From positions 1 through 36,502 of the forward strand of contig CAMLMA010000004.1 in assembly GCA_946481065.1 (NCBI GenBank): a DNA stretch of 36,502 nucleotides, given 5' to 3'. The DNA comes from an uncultured Nitrosomonadales bacterium. Its GTDB lineage: Bacteria > Pseudomonadota > Gammaproteobacteria > Burkholderiales > Methylophilaceae. Made by a program: the position numbers and the translations under genes. This document shows, one piece after another, positions 16,108-23,885 of this stretch. The stretch's first letter is position 1, and the number at the start of each line of letters is the position of its first letter. Under the pieces are notes generated by a model. That model saw only the letters and a program-made list of their open reading frames with translations, was not told the DNA's origin and ran no database searches.

Positions 16108-18068
16108 TCGGCTTTGATCGCGGCCATGTTGTCGAAGAATTCTACTACGTCCGTCAGTTCGCGCGTGCGCCTGAACGGCGGCAGGCTCTGCCAGATACGC
16201 CTGCCGTAGGGTTTGCTGATGAGTCGCGGGTCGCAGATCATGAGCACGCCGGTATCGGTCTCGTCGCGGATCAGCCTGCCCGCGCCCTGTTTCAGCGTGA
16301 TGACGGCATAGGGCAGCTGGTATTCCATGAAGGCGTTACGGCCCTCGGCGTTCATCTTGTCGATGCGGGCCGACAGCACCGGGTCGTCCGGTGGCGCGAA
16401 CGGCAGCTTGTCGATGATGACGGCACTCAAGGCTTCACCACGGACGTCCACGCCTTCCCAGAAGCTTTGCGACCCCACCAGCACGGCATTGCCCAGTTTG
16501 CGAAAGCGTTCCAGCAGCTCGGTGCGCGCGCTATCGCCCTGCAGCAATAGCGGATACTCCATGCCCTTGCTGGAGAACGCATCCTTGAGCAGAGCATGCA
16601 CCTCACGCATGGCGCGTAGCGATGTGCAGAGCACGAAGGCCCTGCCCTGGCTCGCCTGGATCACCGGTAACGCTGCGGCGGCGACCGAGGCCGTATACCC
16701 GGGGCTATTGGGTTCCGGCATCTCCTTCGGCACATACAACAACGCTTGCTGGCCGTAATCGAACGGGCTGCTCCAGTAGCCGGTATCGGCCTGTTCCAGG
16801 CCCATCTGCGCCAGGTAATGGCTGAAATCGCTCTTCACCGCGAGCGTCGCCGAGGTGAATATCCAGGAACGCGGCTGGGCGTTGAGCTGCTTGCCGAAAC
16901 CCTCCGCTACAGACAACGGGGTGGCGTGTAACTGCACCGATTGCGTGAAGACTTCCACCCAGCGCACGAGGTTCTCGTTCTCGGCACGCGACCAGCGCTG
17001 CAGCTGCACCTCCAGCGCCAGGCTGCGCTGCCAGCAATTCTCGAGCGCCGGGTCGCGCTCGGCCTGGGTTTCGAGGATCGCGCTCAACGCCTTGAGCTTT
17101 TCCTGCATCGTCGCATAAGCCGCTTCAAACCCCTTGAGCGCCAGCGCCTTTTGCACCGGCATGCGCGAGCCTTCGTAGGCGAAGATCAGCCGGAAATCGC
17201 GCACCGCCTTCTCCAGCGCGGCGGTCGCTTCCGGCAGGGCCAGGCAATCCTTGGCGGTAGTCACCGCCTCGGCATGGGTATCCCGCGCCAGCTCCATCAA
17301 TTGGCTGGTCGAGACATCCTCACCGAAGAACAGGCCGGCCACTTCCGGCAACTGGTGAGCCTCGTCGAAGATGACGGTGTTGGCACTTGGCAACAGCTCG
17401 GCCACGCCTTCGTCGCGCAGCATGACATCGGCGAAGAACAGGTGATGGTTGACCACCACGACATCCGCCGCCAGCGCGCGCTTGCGGGCCTCCATCACGA
17501 AACAATCCTTGTAGAAATTACACTCCTGGCCCATGCAGTTATCGCGGGTGGAAGTCACGGCCGGCCAGATCGTCGCGTTTTCGGGCACATCGGTCAGTTC
17601 GCTCTTGTCGCCCGTGTCCGTGTGCTCGGCGAACGCCTTGATCTTGTGCACGTAGTTGGCGTCTTCGCGAGACAGGAACCGCCCCTCGTTCATGGCGCGC
17701 TCGAGATGGAAATGGCAGACGTAGTTGGCGCGCCCCTTGAGCATCGAGACCGTGACCGGCACCTTGAGCGCGTCGCGCACGGCCGGCAAGTCTCGGTTGA
17801 ACAATTGGTCCTGCAGGGTCTTGGTGCCGGTAGAGACGATGACTTTACCGCCCGACAGCAAGGCCGGGATCAGGTAGGCGAAGGTCTTGCCGGTGCCGGT
17901 CCCAGCCTCGGCGACCAGCTGCTTGCCGTGCTTGATGGCATCCTCGATGGCCTGCGCCATCTCCAGCTGCTGCTGGCGCATGCGGTAGCCGGGAATGGTC
18001 TCCGCAAGGGGGCCGTCATCGGCAAAAACAAGGTCTAGGTCACTCACGGGAATCCGGGGATCAAGCAT
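16104..18068 (-). CDS. ATP-dependent DNA helicase, DinG/YoaA type with Fe-S cluster
   Basis: A superfamily 2, XPD/DinG-like 5'-3' DNA helicase of 654 residues. The Walker A motif AEAGTGTGKT is at 53-62, the DEAH box at 235-238 (VIFDEAHQLPE), and four cysteines that should hold a 4Fe-4S cluster are Cys118, Cys178, Cys183 and Cys189. The C-terminal helicase motif ITLKQGAGRLIRDETDTG is clear. Length and the pairing with tsaB match the YoaA type. It is the first gene of the long run to 11284. There is no normal Shine-Dalgarno sequence before the ATG; a palindrome at 18075-18090 occupies that place. Confidence 0.93.
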   Translation of the reverse strand: MLDPRIPVSDLDLVFADDGPLAETIPGYRMRQQQLEMAQAIEDAIKHGKQLVAEAGTGTGKTFAYLIPALLSGGKVIVSTGTKTLQDQLFNRDLPAVRDALKVPVTVSMLKGRANYVCHFHLERAMNEGRFLSREDANYVHKIKAFAEHTDTGDKSELTDVPENATIWPAVTSTRDNCMGQECNFYKDCFVMEARKRALAADVVVVNHHLFFADVMLRDEGVAELLPSANTVIFDEAHQLPEVAGLFFGEDVSTSQLMELARDTHAEAVTTAKDCLALPEATAALEKAVRDFRLIFAYEGSRMPVQKALALKGFEAAYATMQEKLKALSAILETQAERDPALENCWQRSLALEVQLQRWSRAENENLVRWVEVFTQSVQLHATPLSVAEGFGKQLNAQPRSWIFTSATLAVKSDFSHYLAQMGLEQADTGYWSSPFDYGQQALLYVPKEMPEPNSPGYTASVAAAALPVIQASQGRAFVLCTSLRAMREVHALLKDAFSSKGMEYPLLLQGDSARTELLERFRKLGNAVLVGSQSFWEGVDVRGEALSAVIIDKLPFAPPDDPVLSARIDKMNAEGRNAFMEYQLPYAVITLKQGAGRLIRDETDTGVLMICDPRLISKPYGRRIWQSLPPFRRTRELTDVVEFFDNMAAIKAE

Positions 18069-18299
18069 AGATGGATGGACAAGTGTCCATTTTAACTGGC
18101 CTGTCGAAACAGGAATGAATTATGTTGTGATGCGGGTACGTTTTTACCTGTCAGAAGCTGCAAGCAGGGATAAGTGTCCCTTGTGGATCATGCGCGCGCT
18201 ATGGCGACCAGATGGAGAAAATGCAGGATTTGGGTGAACTGGGCTTCGCTTCGCTCCGACTTGGCTTACCGTGAACCATCCGGCTCACGATAGGCTGGA
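18069..18299. promoter_or_regulatory. Promoter region of the helicase-tsaB operon with two similar palindromic sites
   Basis: A 230-base gap. Next to the helicase start codon is the 16-base palindrome ATGGACAAGTGTCCAT (18075-18090). A related sequence, GGGATAAGTGTCCC, lies at 18167-18180. The two share GGAYAAGTGTCC with a single differing base. A small stem (CCTGT/ACAGG, 18100-18113) lies between, and a -10-like TAAAAT on the minus strand is just upstream of the first palindrome. This looks like an operator pair for an unidentified repressor. No gene was seen here. Confidence 0.45.
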
Positions 18300-19028
18300 T
18301 CAGCACCAGTCCGGGTTAGGGAGCGCCGTGAACACCTGGCGCAGACCCTCCGACCATCCCTGACGCACCGAGAGGTAATAGGGGTCGCTTTCGCAGATGC
18401 GTTGTTTGCAATCCGCATGGAAGCTGTCGGTACGGTAGATCAGGAGATCGATGGGCGCTGCCACCGAGATGTTGCTGCGGATGGTGGAATCGAACGAGAT
18501 CAGCACGCATTTCACCACATCCATCATGTCGCTGTCTTTTCTCACCACACGGTCGATGATGGGTTTGCCGTACTTGGTCTCACCGATCTGGAAGTAAGGG
18601 GTCTCTTCGCTGGGCTCGATGAAATTGCCGGCGGCATAGATATTGAAAAGGCGGGGGGCTTCGCCCTTGATCTGTCCGCCGATGAGGATGCTGGCATTGA
18701 ATTCGGCGTTATGGTTCTTCAGGTGCTCGGCATCGCGCTCGTAAGCCCGGCGCATCTCGGCACCTACCAGCTCGGCCGCCTCGAACAGGCTACTCACATT
18801 CTGCAAATGCTTTTCCTCGTTCGCCCTGACCGCTTCGCGCAGGCGATTGATCACCGATTGCGTGATGCCGAGATTGCCCGCCGTCAGTAAGGTAAGTACG
18901 CGCTCACCCTTGACTTCGAACACGTGCATCTTGGGGAACACCGCCACCTGATCGACACCGGCATTGGTACGGGTATCGGAGGCAAAGACAAGGCCGCCAT
19001 CGAGCAGCAGGGCAACGCAATAGGTCAT
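18300..19028 (-). CDS. Anbu, proteasome-type peptidase
   Basis: A 242-residue protein of the Anbu (ancestral beta subunit, bacterial proteasome homologue) family, an Ntn-hydrolase relative of HslV. After removal of the initiator Met, Thr1 is the nucleophile (MTYCVALLLDGGLVFASDTR), with Asp17 and Lys32 in the positions expected for the proteasome-type active site; AGNLGITQSVI and the later RVVRKDSDMMDVVKCVLISFD match the family. The frame is open to 19106, but only the ATG at 19028 puts the Thr at position 1. It is the last gene of the cluster that starts at 23724; a candidate promoter and weak terminator separate it from the preceding gene by 102 bases. Substrates are unknown. Confidence 0.93.
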   Translation of the reverse strand: MTYCVALLLDGGLVFASDTRTNAGVDQVAVFPKMHVFEVKGERVLTLLTAGNLGITQSVINRLREAVRANEEKHLQNVSSLFEAAELVGAEMRRAYERDAEHLKNHNAEFNASILIGGQIKGEAPRLFNIYAAGNFIEPSEETPYFQIGETKYGKPIIDRVVRKDSDMMDVVKCVLISFDSTIRSNISVAAPIDLLIYRTDSFHADCKQRICESDPYYLSVRQGWSEGLRQVFTALPNPDWC

Positions 19029-19064
19029 GGCAAGGGATCGATACTCGTAGCGATTGGAGACTTC

Positions 19065-19073
19065 ATCATACCA
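19065..19073 (-). promoter_or_regulatory. Candidate extended -10 promoter for the Anbu gene
   Basis: TGGTATGAT on the minus strand is an extended -10 (TG, one base, TATGAT). The transcript would begin near 19058, about 30 bases before the Anbu ATG. No good -35 was seen. No Shine-Dalgarno sequence is evident before the ATG either. Confidence 0.4.
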
Positions 19074-19104
19074 GCCGGACGCCCTTCGGGAACCGCATTG
19101 GGAC

Positions 19105-19130
19105 AAAAAATCAGCCCTCTTTCCCGAGCT
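19105..19130 (-). terminator. Weak intrinsic terminator after the HPPD-like gene
   Basis: Immediately after the TGA at 19131, AGCTC pairs with GGGCT (one G-T pair, 8-base loop), followed after two bases by six T on the minus strand. The stem is short, so termination would be partial. Confidence 0.4.
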
Positions 19131-20369
19131 TCACAAGGCTTTGACGCCCTCCTGCAAGCCCGCCGCTTCGGTCAGGGCGGCGACGTTCTCCCGCGTAAAG
19201 AAGCCATCGAAACTACCGAAACGCTGCACGTATTCGATGATGAGCGAGGAATGTTCGGAGGCATTGGAGAATATCTGCTTCAGCCCCTGATCCTTGGAGC
19301 CGATGACATCCAGCAGGAAGCCCTTGCCCTGCTCGGCGATGGCGTTGACGACGAAATCGATATGCTCGACGCCGTCGCGTTCACCGTCCTTCACTGCGAT
19401 CGCCATATGGTGCAGCCGTGGCCCATAGTTGCGTACGAAGGTCTCGGTCGGCGAAGGCAGATGCTCCAGATGATTGACGAAATACGGGGTGTTGTTGGCA
19501 GTGAACACCTTGGCCGGACTGCGGGACTCCGGTACCGGATGCACGCTCTTGGTGACATTGGTGGAAGAGTTCTGGTCCTTGATATCGTAGGCGCCCCAGA
19601 AGTGATAACTCGACCACGACAGGTATTCGAGGATCGCCACCTCGCGGTTCTGGCTGTAGACCCGCGTCGCCAGGTGGTCGATCGGCATCAGCAGGTCGTC
19701 CAGACGCAACTTTATCTGCAGGGTTTTGGCCTGCTCATACGCAGCCTGCGCTTCGGCATGGATCTGGCTCACGCCAAGCGCGTACACGCGCAATTCGTCC
19801 GGCTTGCGCTCAAGATAGGCGACGATGTTGTGCGTGTAAGGTGAGGGCTTGCTCACCGCTAGATTGCCCGGCAATTCGAGCTTGCGCACTTCATCCTGGC
19901 TGAAGAACCTGAACTCGCGTTCATGTTGCAACTTGACCACGTCGTGCAAGTCACTGACGCGAATGATCTCGCCCATGTAACGGCTGTTCGGCTTTTTCGC
20001 GCCGACCGGGTAGACCTCGTTGAGACTGCGAAAGATGCCACGCAAGGTCGCGTCCTTGACTTCGCGCACGAGAATATCGGGCGATTCGAGATCGATGCGC
20101 AGCACGTGCGTCCAGTGCGATTCGCTCTCCAGCGTGACCAGGTAATGATAAGGGGTCATCAGTGCCAGTTCGGCGATGTACTGCACCGAATGGCCGGGGT
20201 CCACGGTGATCATCAACGCGTCGATCTCGTGGATCATGGCGGTCAACCCTGTGCGATCACGCTCTTCCAGCAGGCGGGTCAGGTATTCCTCGAAGAAGGG
20301 CGAATTCTGCTTGTCGCCATGCCGCGTGAACGCGAGGGAATCAAGGGGTGGATGCTTGTCATGCCTCAT
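19131..20369 (-). CDS. VOC-fold protein resembling 4-hydroxyphenylpyruvate dioxygenase, in the Anbu cluster
   Basis: A 412-residue protein that I assign to the vicinal-oxygen-chelate fold by its C-terminal half. It has LMPIDHLATRV (His232), PRLHHMAIAV (His321) and SLIIEYVQRFG (Glu379), in the order and context of the iron ligands of 4-hydroxyphenylpyruvate dioxygenase; DQGLKQIFS before the last also fits. Residues 1-220 are not recognised and include a DPGHSVQYIAELALMTPYHY segment. The ATG at 20369 overlaps the TGA of the transglutaminase-like gene (ATGA), so the two are co-translated. The frame is open to 20558, but that part lies inside the preceding gene. A true dioxygenase activity is an inference; it may instead be a lyase, isomerase or structural protein. 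Confidence 0.7.
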   Translation of the reverse strand: MRHDKHPPLDSLAFTRHGDKQNSPFFEEYLTRLLEERDRTGLTAMIHEIDALMITVDPGHSVQYIAELALMTPYHYLVTLESESHWTHVLRIDLESPDILVREVKDATLRGIFRSLNEVYPVGAKKPNSRYMGEIIRVSDLHDVVKLQHEREFRFFSQDEVRKLELPGNLAVSKPSPYTHNIVAYLERKPDELRVYALGVSQIHAEAQAAYEQAKTLQIKLRLDDLLMPIDHLATRVYSQNREVAILEYLSWSSYHFWGAYDIKDQNSSTNVTKSVHPVPESRSPAKVFTANNTPYFVNHLEHLPSPTETFVRNYGPRLHHMAIAVKDGERDGVEHIDFVVNAIAEQGKGFLLDVIGSKDQGLKQIFSNASEHSSLIIEYVQRFGSFDGFFTRENVAALTEAAGLQEGVKAL

Positions 20370-21169
20370 TGCTGCAACTGCTCCGATTGGCTGATCCTGA
20401 CGTTGGCGCCCATGGTTTCCAGGCCGCCGCCGACACGCATGCCACTCACCGGGCATGCGTCGCGATAATCCAGCCCCACCGCCAGGCGCACATGCTGCCC
20501 GCCGGTAGGGCAACGGTTCGAGACGTCGATGCTGCGCCACCCAGCCTCGCCCAGCCACACATCGGCCCAGGCATGACTTTCCATCAGGCTACCGTCCTCG
20601 GTGAACAGGTAACCGCTGACGTATCGCGCGGGCAGACCTAGCCAGCGGCAGCAGGCGACGAAGATGTGGGCATGGTCCTGGCAGACGCCGTGACCAAGGA
20701 TGAAGGCATCGGAGGCTGGCGTATCGACCCCGGTGTTACCTCGGGCGTACGGCACTTGCATGACGATGGCCTCCGCCATCGCATCGATCCATCGACTGTC
20801 ATCGCCGCCGACATGGGGCTGGTAGGCCGCGGCGAATCGCGCCAGCTCGCCATGCGCTTCGGTCAGGGGGGTCATGCGTAGATAGATGCCGAGCGGCAGG
20901 CGGTCCTCCGTCGCCGAATACGCGAGACCAGTTTCCACCTGCCCACTCGCGACGATATGAATCGCCTGGTGCGGGTTATCCAGCACCAGGGTGTGCGCGG
21001 CATTGCCAAAAGCATCGTCGAAACGATGCAGATGTCCGTTGACGCGGATCTCCCAGTGCCTGACCTGCTGGCCGAAACCGTCCTGCGGGGTCAGCCGCAA
21101 TTGCTGGATCGTGTAGTTGACCGACTCGCTGTATTCGTAGCTGGTGCGGTGCTCGATACTGAGTTCCAT
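20366..21169 (-). CDS. Transglutaminase-like cysteine peptidase of the Anbu cluster
   Basis: A 267-residue protein with an N-terminal beta domain (MELSIEHRTSYEYSESVNYTIQQLRLTP, typical of bacterial transglutaminase-like proteins) and a papain-like transglutaminase core with the triad Cys163 (GHGVCQDHAH), His199 (ESHAWADVW) and Asp215 (SIDVSN). No signal peptide, so it is cytoplasmic. Such proteins act as peptidases, amidases or transamidases. Its ATG overlaps the stop of the alpha-E gene by one base (TGATG), and its stop overlaps the HPPD-like gene, so three genes are tightly coupled. Confidence 0.93.
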   Translation of the reverse strand: MELSIEHRTSYEYSESVNYTIQQLRLTPQDGFGQQVRHWEIRVNGHLHRFDDAFGNAAHTLVLDNPHQAIHIVASGQVETGLAYSATEDRLPLGIYLRMTPLTEAHGELARFAAAYQPHVGGDDSRWIDAMAEAIVMQVPYARGNTGVDTPASDAFILGHGVCQDHAHIFVACCRWLGLPARYVSGYLFTEDGSLMESHAWADVWLGEAGWRSIDVSNRCPTGGQHVRLAVGLDYRDACPVSGMRVGGGLETMGANVRISQSEQLQQ

Positions 21170-22119
21170 CAGTTTGTGACAGCGGGTGGGTTAAGAAAGG
21201 TCCGCTGGATCTCGAAACCGAGGTTGTTGTTGTACTCGATGAAGTCGCTGAGGAATTCGTGCAGGCCTTCCTGGAAGATCTCGTCCATGCGGCCGTAATG
21301 CAATTTGGCGTGCACTTCGCCTGCCAGCCTGCGACATTCGCTGTTGCGACGGGAGAGTTGATCGAGGATGGGCACGATCTCATCCAGACAGGCGTGCAGC
21401 GAGCGTGGCATATCGTCGCGCAGTACCAGCAACTCCGCCACACGCCAGGGTTCGATGCTATCGCTGAAGACCTTCTGATAGGCCTGGAAGGCCGATACGG
21501 AACGCAACACGGCGCTCCATTCGTAATAGTCGACCGCGCCGCCGACCTCTTCGTCGCTCGGCAGCAGCAGATGGTATTTGACGTCGAGCAGGCGCGCGGT
21601 ATTGTCGGCGCGCTCGATGAAGGTGCCGAGCCGCACGAAACGGAAGGCGTCGTCGCGCAACATGGTGCCGAAGCTGACCCCACGGAACAGGTGCGAACGC
21701 GACTTCACCCAGTCGCAGAATTCGTGCAGACCGCCCTCGGATAGGTTGGCCCCAAAGAACTGGCTGAATTCCAGCCATAGCGCGTTGATGTTCTCCCAGG
21801 TCTCGGAGGACATGGCGACACGCACGGCGCGGGCGTTCTCGCGGGCGCTGCGCAGCGAACTGAAGATGCTGGAGGGATTCTCGTCATCCATCGCCAGGTA
21901 GCGGATCACGCCGGCGGCAGTGATCGGGCCATATTCCGCCTCGTAGGCGATGACGTCTCCCGCGATGCGCAGGGCCGGCCCCCACAAGGCAGCCTCGCTC
22001 TCGGCGGCGTTGGGCACCAGCGACATGTTGTAAGTGACATCGAGCACGCGTGCCATGTTCTCGGCACGCTCGATGTAGCGGGCCATCCAGTACAAGTGAT
22101 CGGCGGTTCTACTTAACAT
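21169..22119 (-). CDS. Alpha-E domain protein
   Basis: A 316-residue, largely helical protein of the alpha-E family (COG2307 type). The N-terminus MLSRTADHLYWMARYIERAENMARVLDV and the later VRLGTFIERADNTARLLDVKYHL are two related repeats with the ERAxNxAR motif that names the family. Alpha-E proteins occur almost only with circularly permuted ATP-grasp and transglutaminase genes and are thought to work with them in peptide bond formation. The reaction is not known. A 65-codon open frame overlaps its start. Confidence 0.92.
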   Translation of the reverse strand: MLSRTADHLYWMARYIERAENMARVLDVTYNMSLVPNAAESEAALWGPALRIAGDVIAYEAEYGPITAAGVIRYLAMDDENPSSIFSSLRSARENARAVRVAMSSETWENINALWLEFSQFFGANLSEGGLHEFCDWVKSRSHLFRGVSFGTMLRDDAFRFVRLGTFIERADNTARLLDVKYHLLLPSDEEVGGAVDYYEWSAVLRSVSAFQAYQKVFSDSIEPWRVAELLVLRDDMPRSLHACLDEIVPILDQLSRRNSECRRLAGEVHAKLHYGRMDEIFQEGLHEFLSDFIEYNNNLGFEIQRTFLNPPAVTN

Positions 22120-22306
22120 CTGAACTCCAGACTGACTTTCTGCGCAGCCATCCTGCGACGTTGCGTGAATTCACTGAGCCTTCTTTCTTAACTGCCAACC
22201 CCACTGAACAGAGGAGCGAGCGGATGAGATGAAGCGCAAGGCGCACGGCGCGCAGTATGCGAGCACCGCGCAACGCAGCGATTCGTTCATGCAGCCGCTC
22301 AGTCAT
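22109..22306 (-). CDS. Candidate small basic protein bridging ATP-grasp and alpha-E genes
   Basis: The 183-base gap between the ATP-grasp and alpha-E genes holds a 65-codon open frame that starts with an ATG overlapping the ATP-grasp stop (ATGA) and ends with TAG eleven bases inside the alpha-E gene. The product is basic, with an amphipathic N-terminal helix (MTERLHERIAALRGARILRA), a hydrophobic stretch (LALHLIRSLLCSVGLAV) and a polar tail. The overlap at both ends is what one expects of a real gene in a coupled operon, but the composition could also arise from a non-coding spacer. No family is recognised. Confidence 0.35.
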   Translation of the reverse strand: MTERLHERIAALRGARILRAVRLALHLIRSLLCSVGLAVKKEGSVNSRNVAGWLRRKSVWSSDVK

Positions 22307-23724
22307 GCATTGAGGACCCAGGTGTCTTTGGTGCCCCCACCCTGCGAGGAATTGACCACAAGCGAGCCTTCCTTCAAAGCGACGCGGCAGAGTGCGCCCG
22401 GCACCAGCGTGACGGTCTTGCCGGAAAGGACGAATGGCCGCAGATCGACATGGCGCGGGGCGATGCCCTGCTCGACCAATGTCGGACAAGTCGAAAGCGC
22501 CAGGGTCGGCTGGGCGATGTAATTCGAGGGCGCAGAAAGGATGCGTAACCGGAATTCCTCGATCTCGGCCGTCGTTGCGGCCGGCCCCACCAGCATGCCG
22601 TAACCGCCGGAGCCCTGCACCTCCTTCACGACCAGCTCCTTGAGGTTGGCGAGCACATACTTGAGATCATCGGCCTTGCTAAGCTCATACGTCGGCACGT
22701 TGTTCAGGATGGGTTCCTCGCCGAGATAGAAACGGATCATCTCGGGCACATGGATATACGTGGCCTTGTCATCCGCCACCCCGGTGCCGACAGCGTTGGC
22801 CAGGGTCACGCCACCGTTGCGATAGACCGACAGCAAGCCGGGCACGCCCAGCATGGAATCGGGCTTGAACACCAGCGGATCGATGTAATCGTCGTCGATG
22901 CGGCGATAGATGACATCGACGCGCTTGGGGCCCTCCGTCGTGCGCATGTAGACCGCGTTATTGCGCACGAACAAGTCCTGCCCTTCCACCAGTTCCACGC
23001 CCATCTGCTGGGCGATGAAGGCATGCTCGAAATAGGCGCTGTTGTGGGCACCGGGCGTCAGCAGCACCACGACCGGATCCTGAACCCCTGGCTGGGCGAC
23101 CGCACGCAGGTTGTTCATCAGCACCTGCGGATAATGCTCGACCGGCGCCACCGAATAACGGCGGAACAACTCCGGGAACAGCCGCATCATCATCTTGCGG
23201 TCCTCGAGCATGTAACTCACGCCAGACGGCGTGCGCAGGTTGTCCTCCAGCACATAGAACTGGTCTTCGGCGGTGCGCACGATATCGATACCGGCGATGT
23301 GCGCGTAGACCTGCCCGGGCACGTCGACGCCGAACATCTCGGGCCGGTACTGCGTATTGGCGACGATGCTGGCCGGTACGATGCCGGCCTTGATGATCTC
23401 CTGCCCGTGGTAGATGTCGTGCAGGAACATGTTGAGCGCTTTCACGCGCTGGATGGCGCCCGCCGACAGCCGTTTCCATTCACTGGCGGCCAATAGGCGC
23501 GGGATGATATCGAACGGGATCAGACGTTCCTTGCCGGCCGTCTCGCCATAGACGTTGAACGTGATGCCGACGCGTCGGAACAGCAACTCGGCTTCCTGCC
23601 GCTTGCTTTCAAGCTGATGGTGCGGGATGTTGCGGATCCAGTCGGCATAGTCCGCGTAGATGTCGCGGACGGTGCCATCGGCCGAGCGCATCTCGTCAAA
23701 CGGAAGGGGTGCTGAGGTATCCAT
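22303..23724 (-). CDS. Circularly permuted ATP-grasp protein (type 2)
   Basis: A 473-residue protein of the circularly permuted ATP-grasp family (COG2308 type, DUF404/DUF407 in older annotation). Family blocks include DIIPRLLAASEWKRLSAGA, RVKALNMFLHDIYHGQEI, FYVLEDNLRTPSGVSYMLE, VDVIYRRIDDDYIDPL and the glycine-rich ATP loop VVKEVQGSGGYGMLVGPAA. ATP-grasp enzymes join a carboxylate to an amine through an acyl phosphate, so this is the probable peptide- or amide-forming enzyme of the cluster. The ATG at 23724 follows GAGGTAAGGC, a good ribosome site. It is the first gene of the Anbu cluster; the promoter should lie in 23725-23885, where TATAAT is present on the minus strand without a clear -35. 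Confidence 0.93.
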   Translation of the reverse strand: MDTSAPLPFDEMRSADGTVRDIYADYADWIRNIPHHQLESKRQEAELLFRRVGITFNVYGETAGKERLIPFDIIPRLLAASEWKRLSAGAIQRVKALNMFLHDIYHGQEIIKAGIVPASIVANTQYRPEMFGVDVPGQVYAHIAGIDIVRTAEDQFYVLEDNLRTPSGVSYMLEDRKMMMRLFPELFRRYSVAPVEHYPQVLMNNLRAVAQPGVQDPVVVLLTPGAHNSAYFEHAFIAQQMGVELVEGQDLFVRNNAVYMRTTEGPKRVDVIYRRIDDDYIDPLVFKPDSMLGVPGLLSVYRNGGVTLANAVGTGVADDKATYIHVPEMIRFYLGEEPILNNVPTYELSKADDLKYVLANLKELVVKEVQGSGGYGMLVGPAATTAEIEEFRLRILSAPSNYIAQPTLALSTCPTLVEQGIAPRHVDLRPFVLSGKTVTLVPGALCRVALKEGSLVVNSSQGGGTKDTWVLNA

Positions 23725-23885
23725 GCCTTACCTCAGGCAAACTACATGCCAGAAATTTAATCGTTTTATATCAACGGATTATAAAATACCCCGGCCAACT
23801 GGACAGCACAACGCACCCGCATGGGGCGATGGCTGGAACGGGTGCGCCGAGTTGGGGCCGCCGGCCCTTGGCAGGAAGGCAGGCG

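Noticed and set aside
18100..18113. Possible LexA box upstream of the helicase (CTGT...ACAG)
   Set aside because: The half sites are only four bases apart rather than eight, so it does not fit the LexA consensus; it is a small hairpin.
17995..18237. 80-codon plus-strand frame in the gap upstream of the helicase
   Set aside because: It begins inside the helicase gene, has no ribosome site, and covers the palindromic regulatory sites.
22230..22300. Possible REP-type or mobile-element remnant in the ATP-grasp/alpha-E gap
   Set aside because: No inverted ends, target duplication or second copy in the window; the open frame explains it better.
23833..23875. GC-rich hairpin (GGGCC/GGCCC) between ubiB and the ATP-grasp gene as a terminator
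   Set aside because: The stem is five pairs and no T-run follows on the minus strand.
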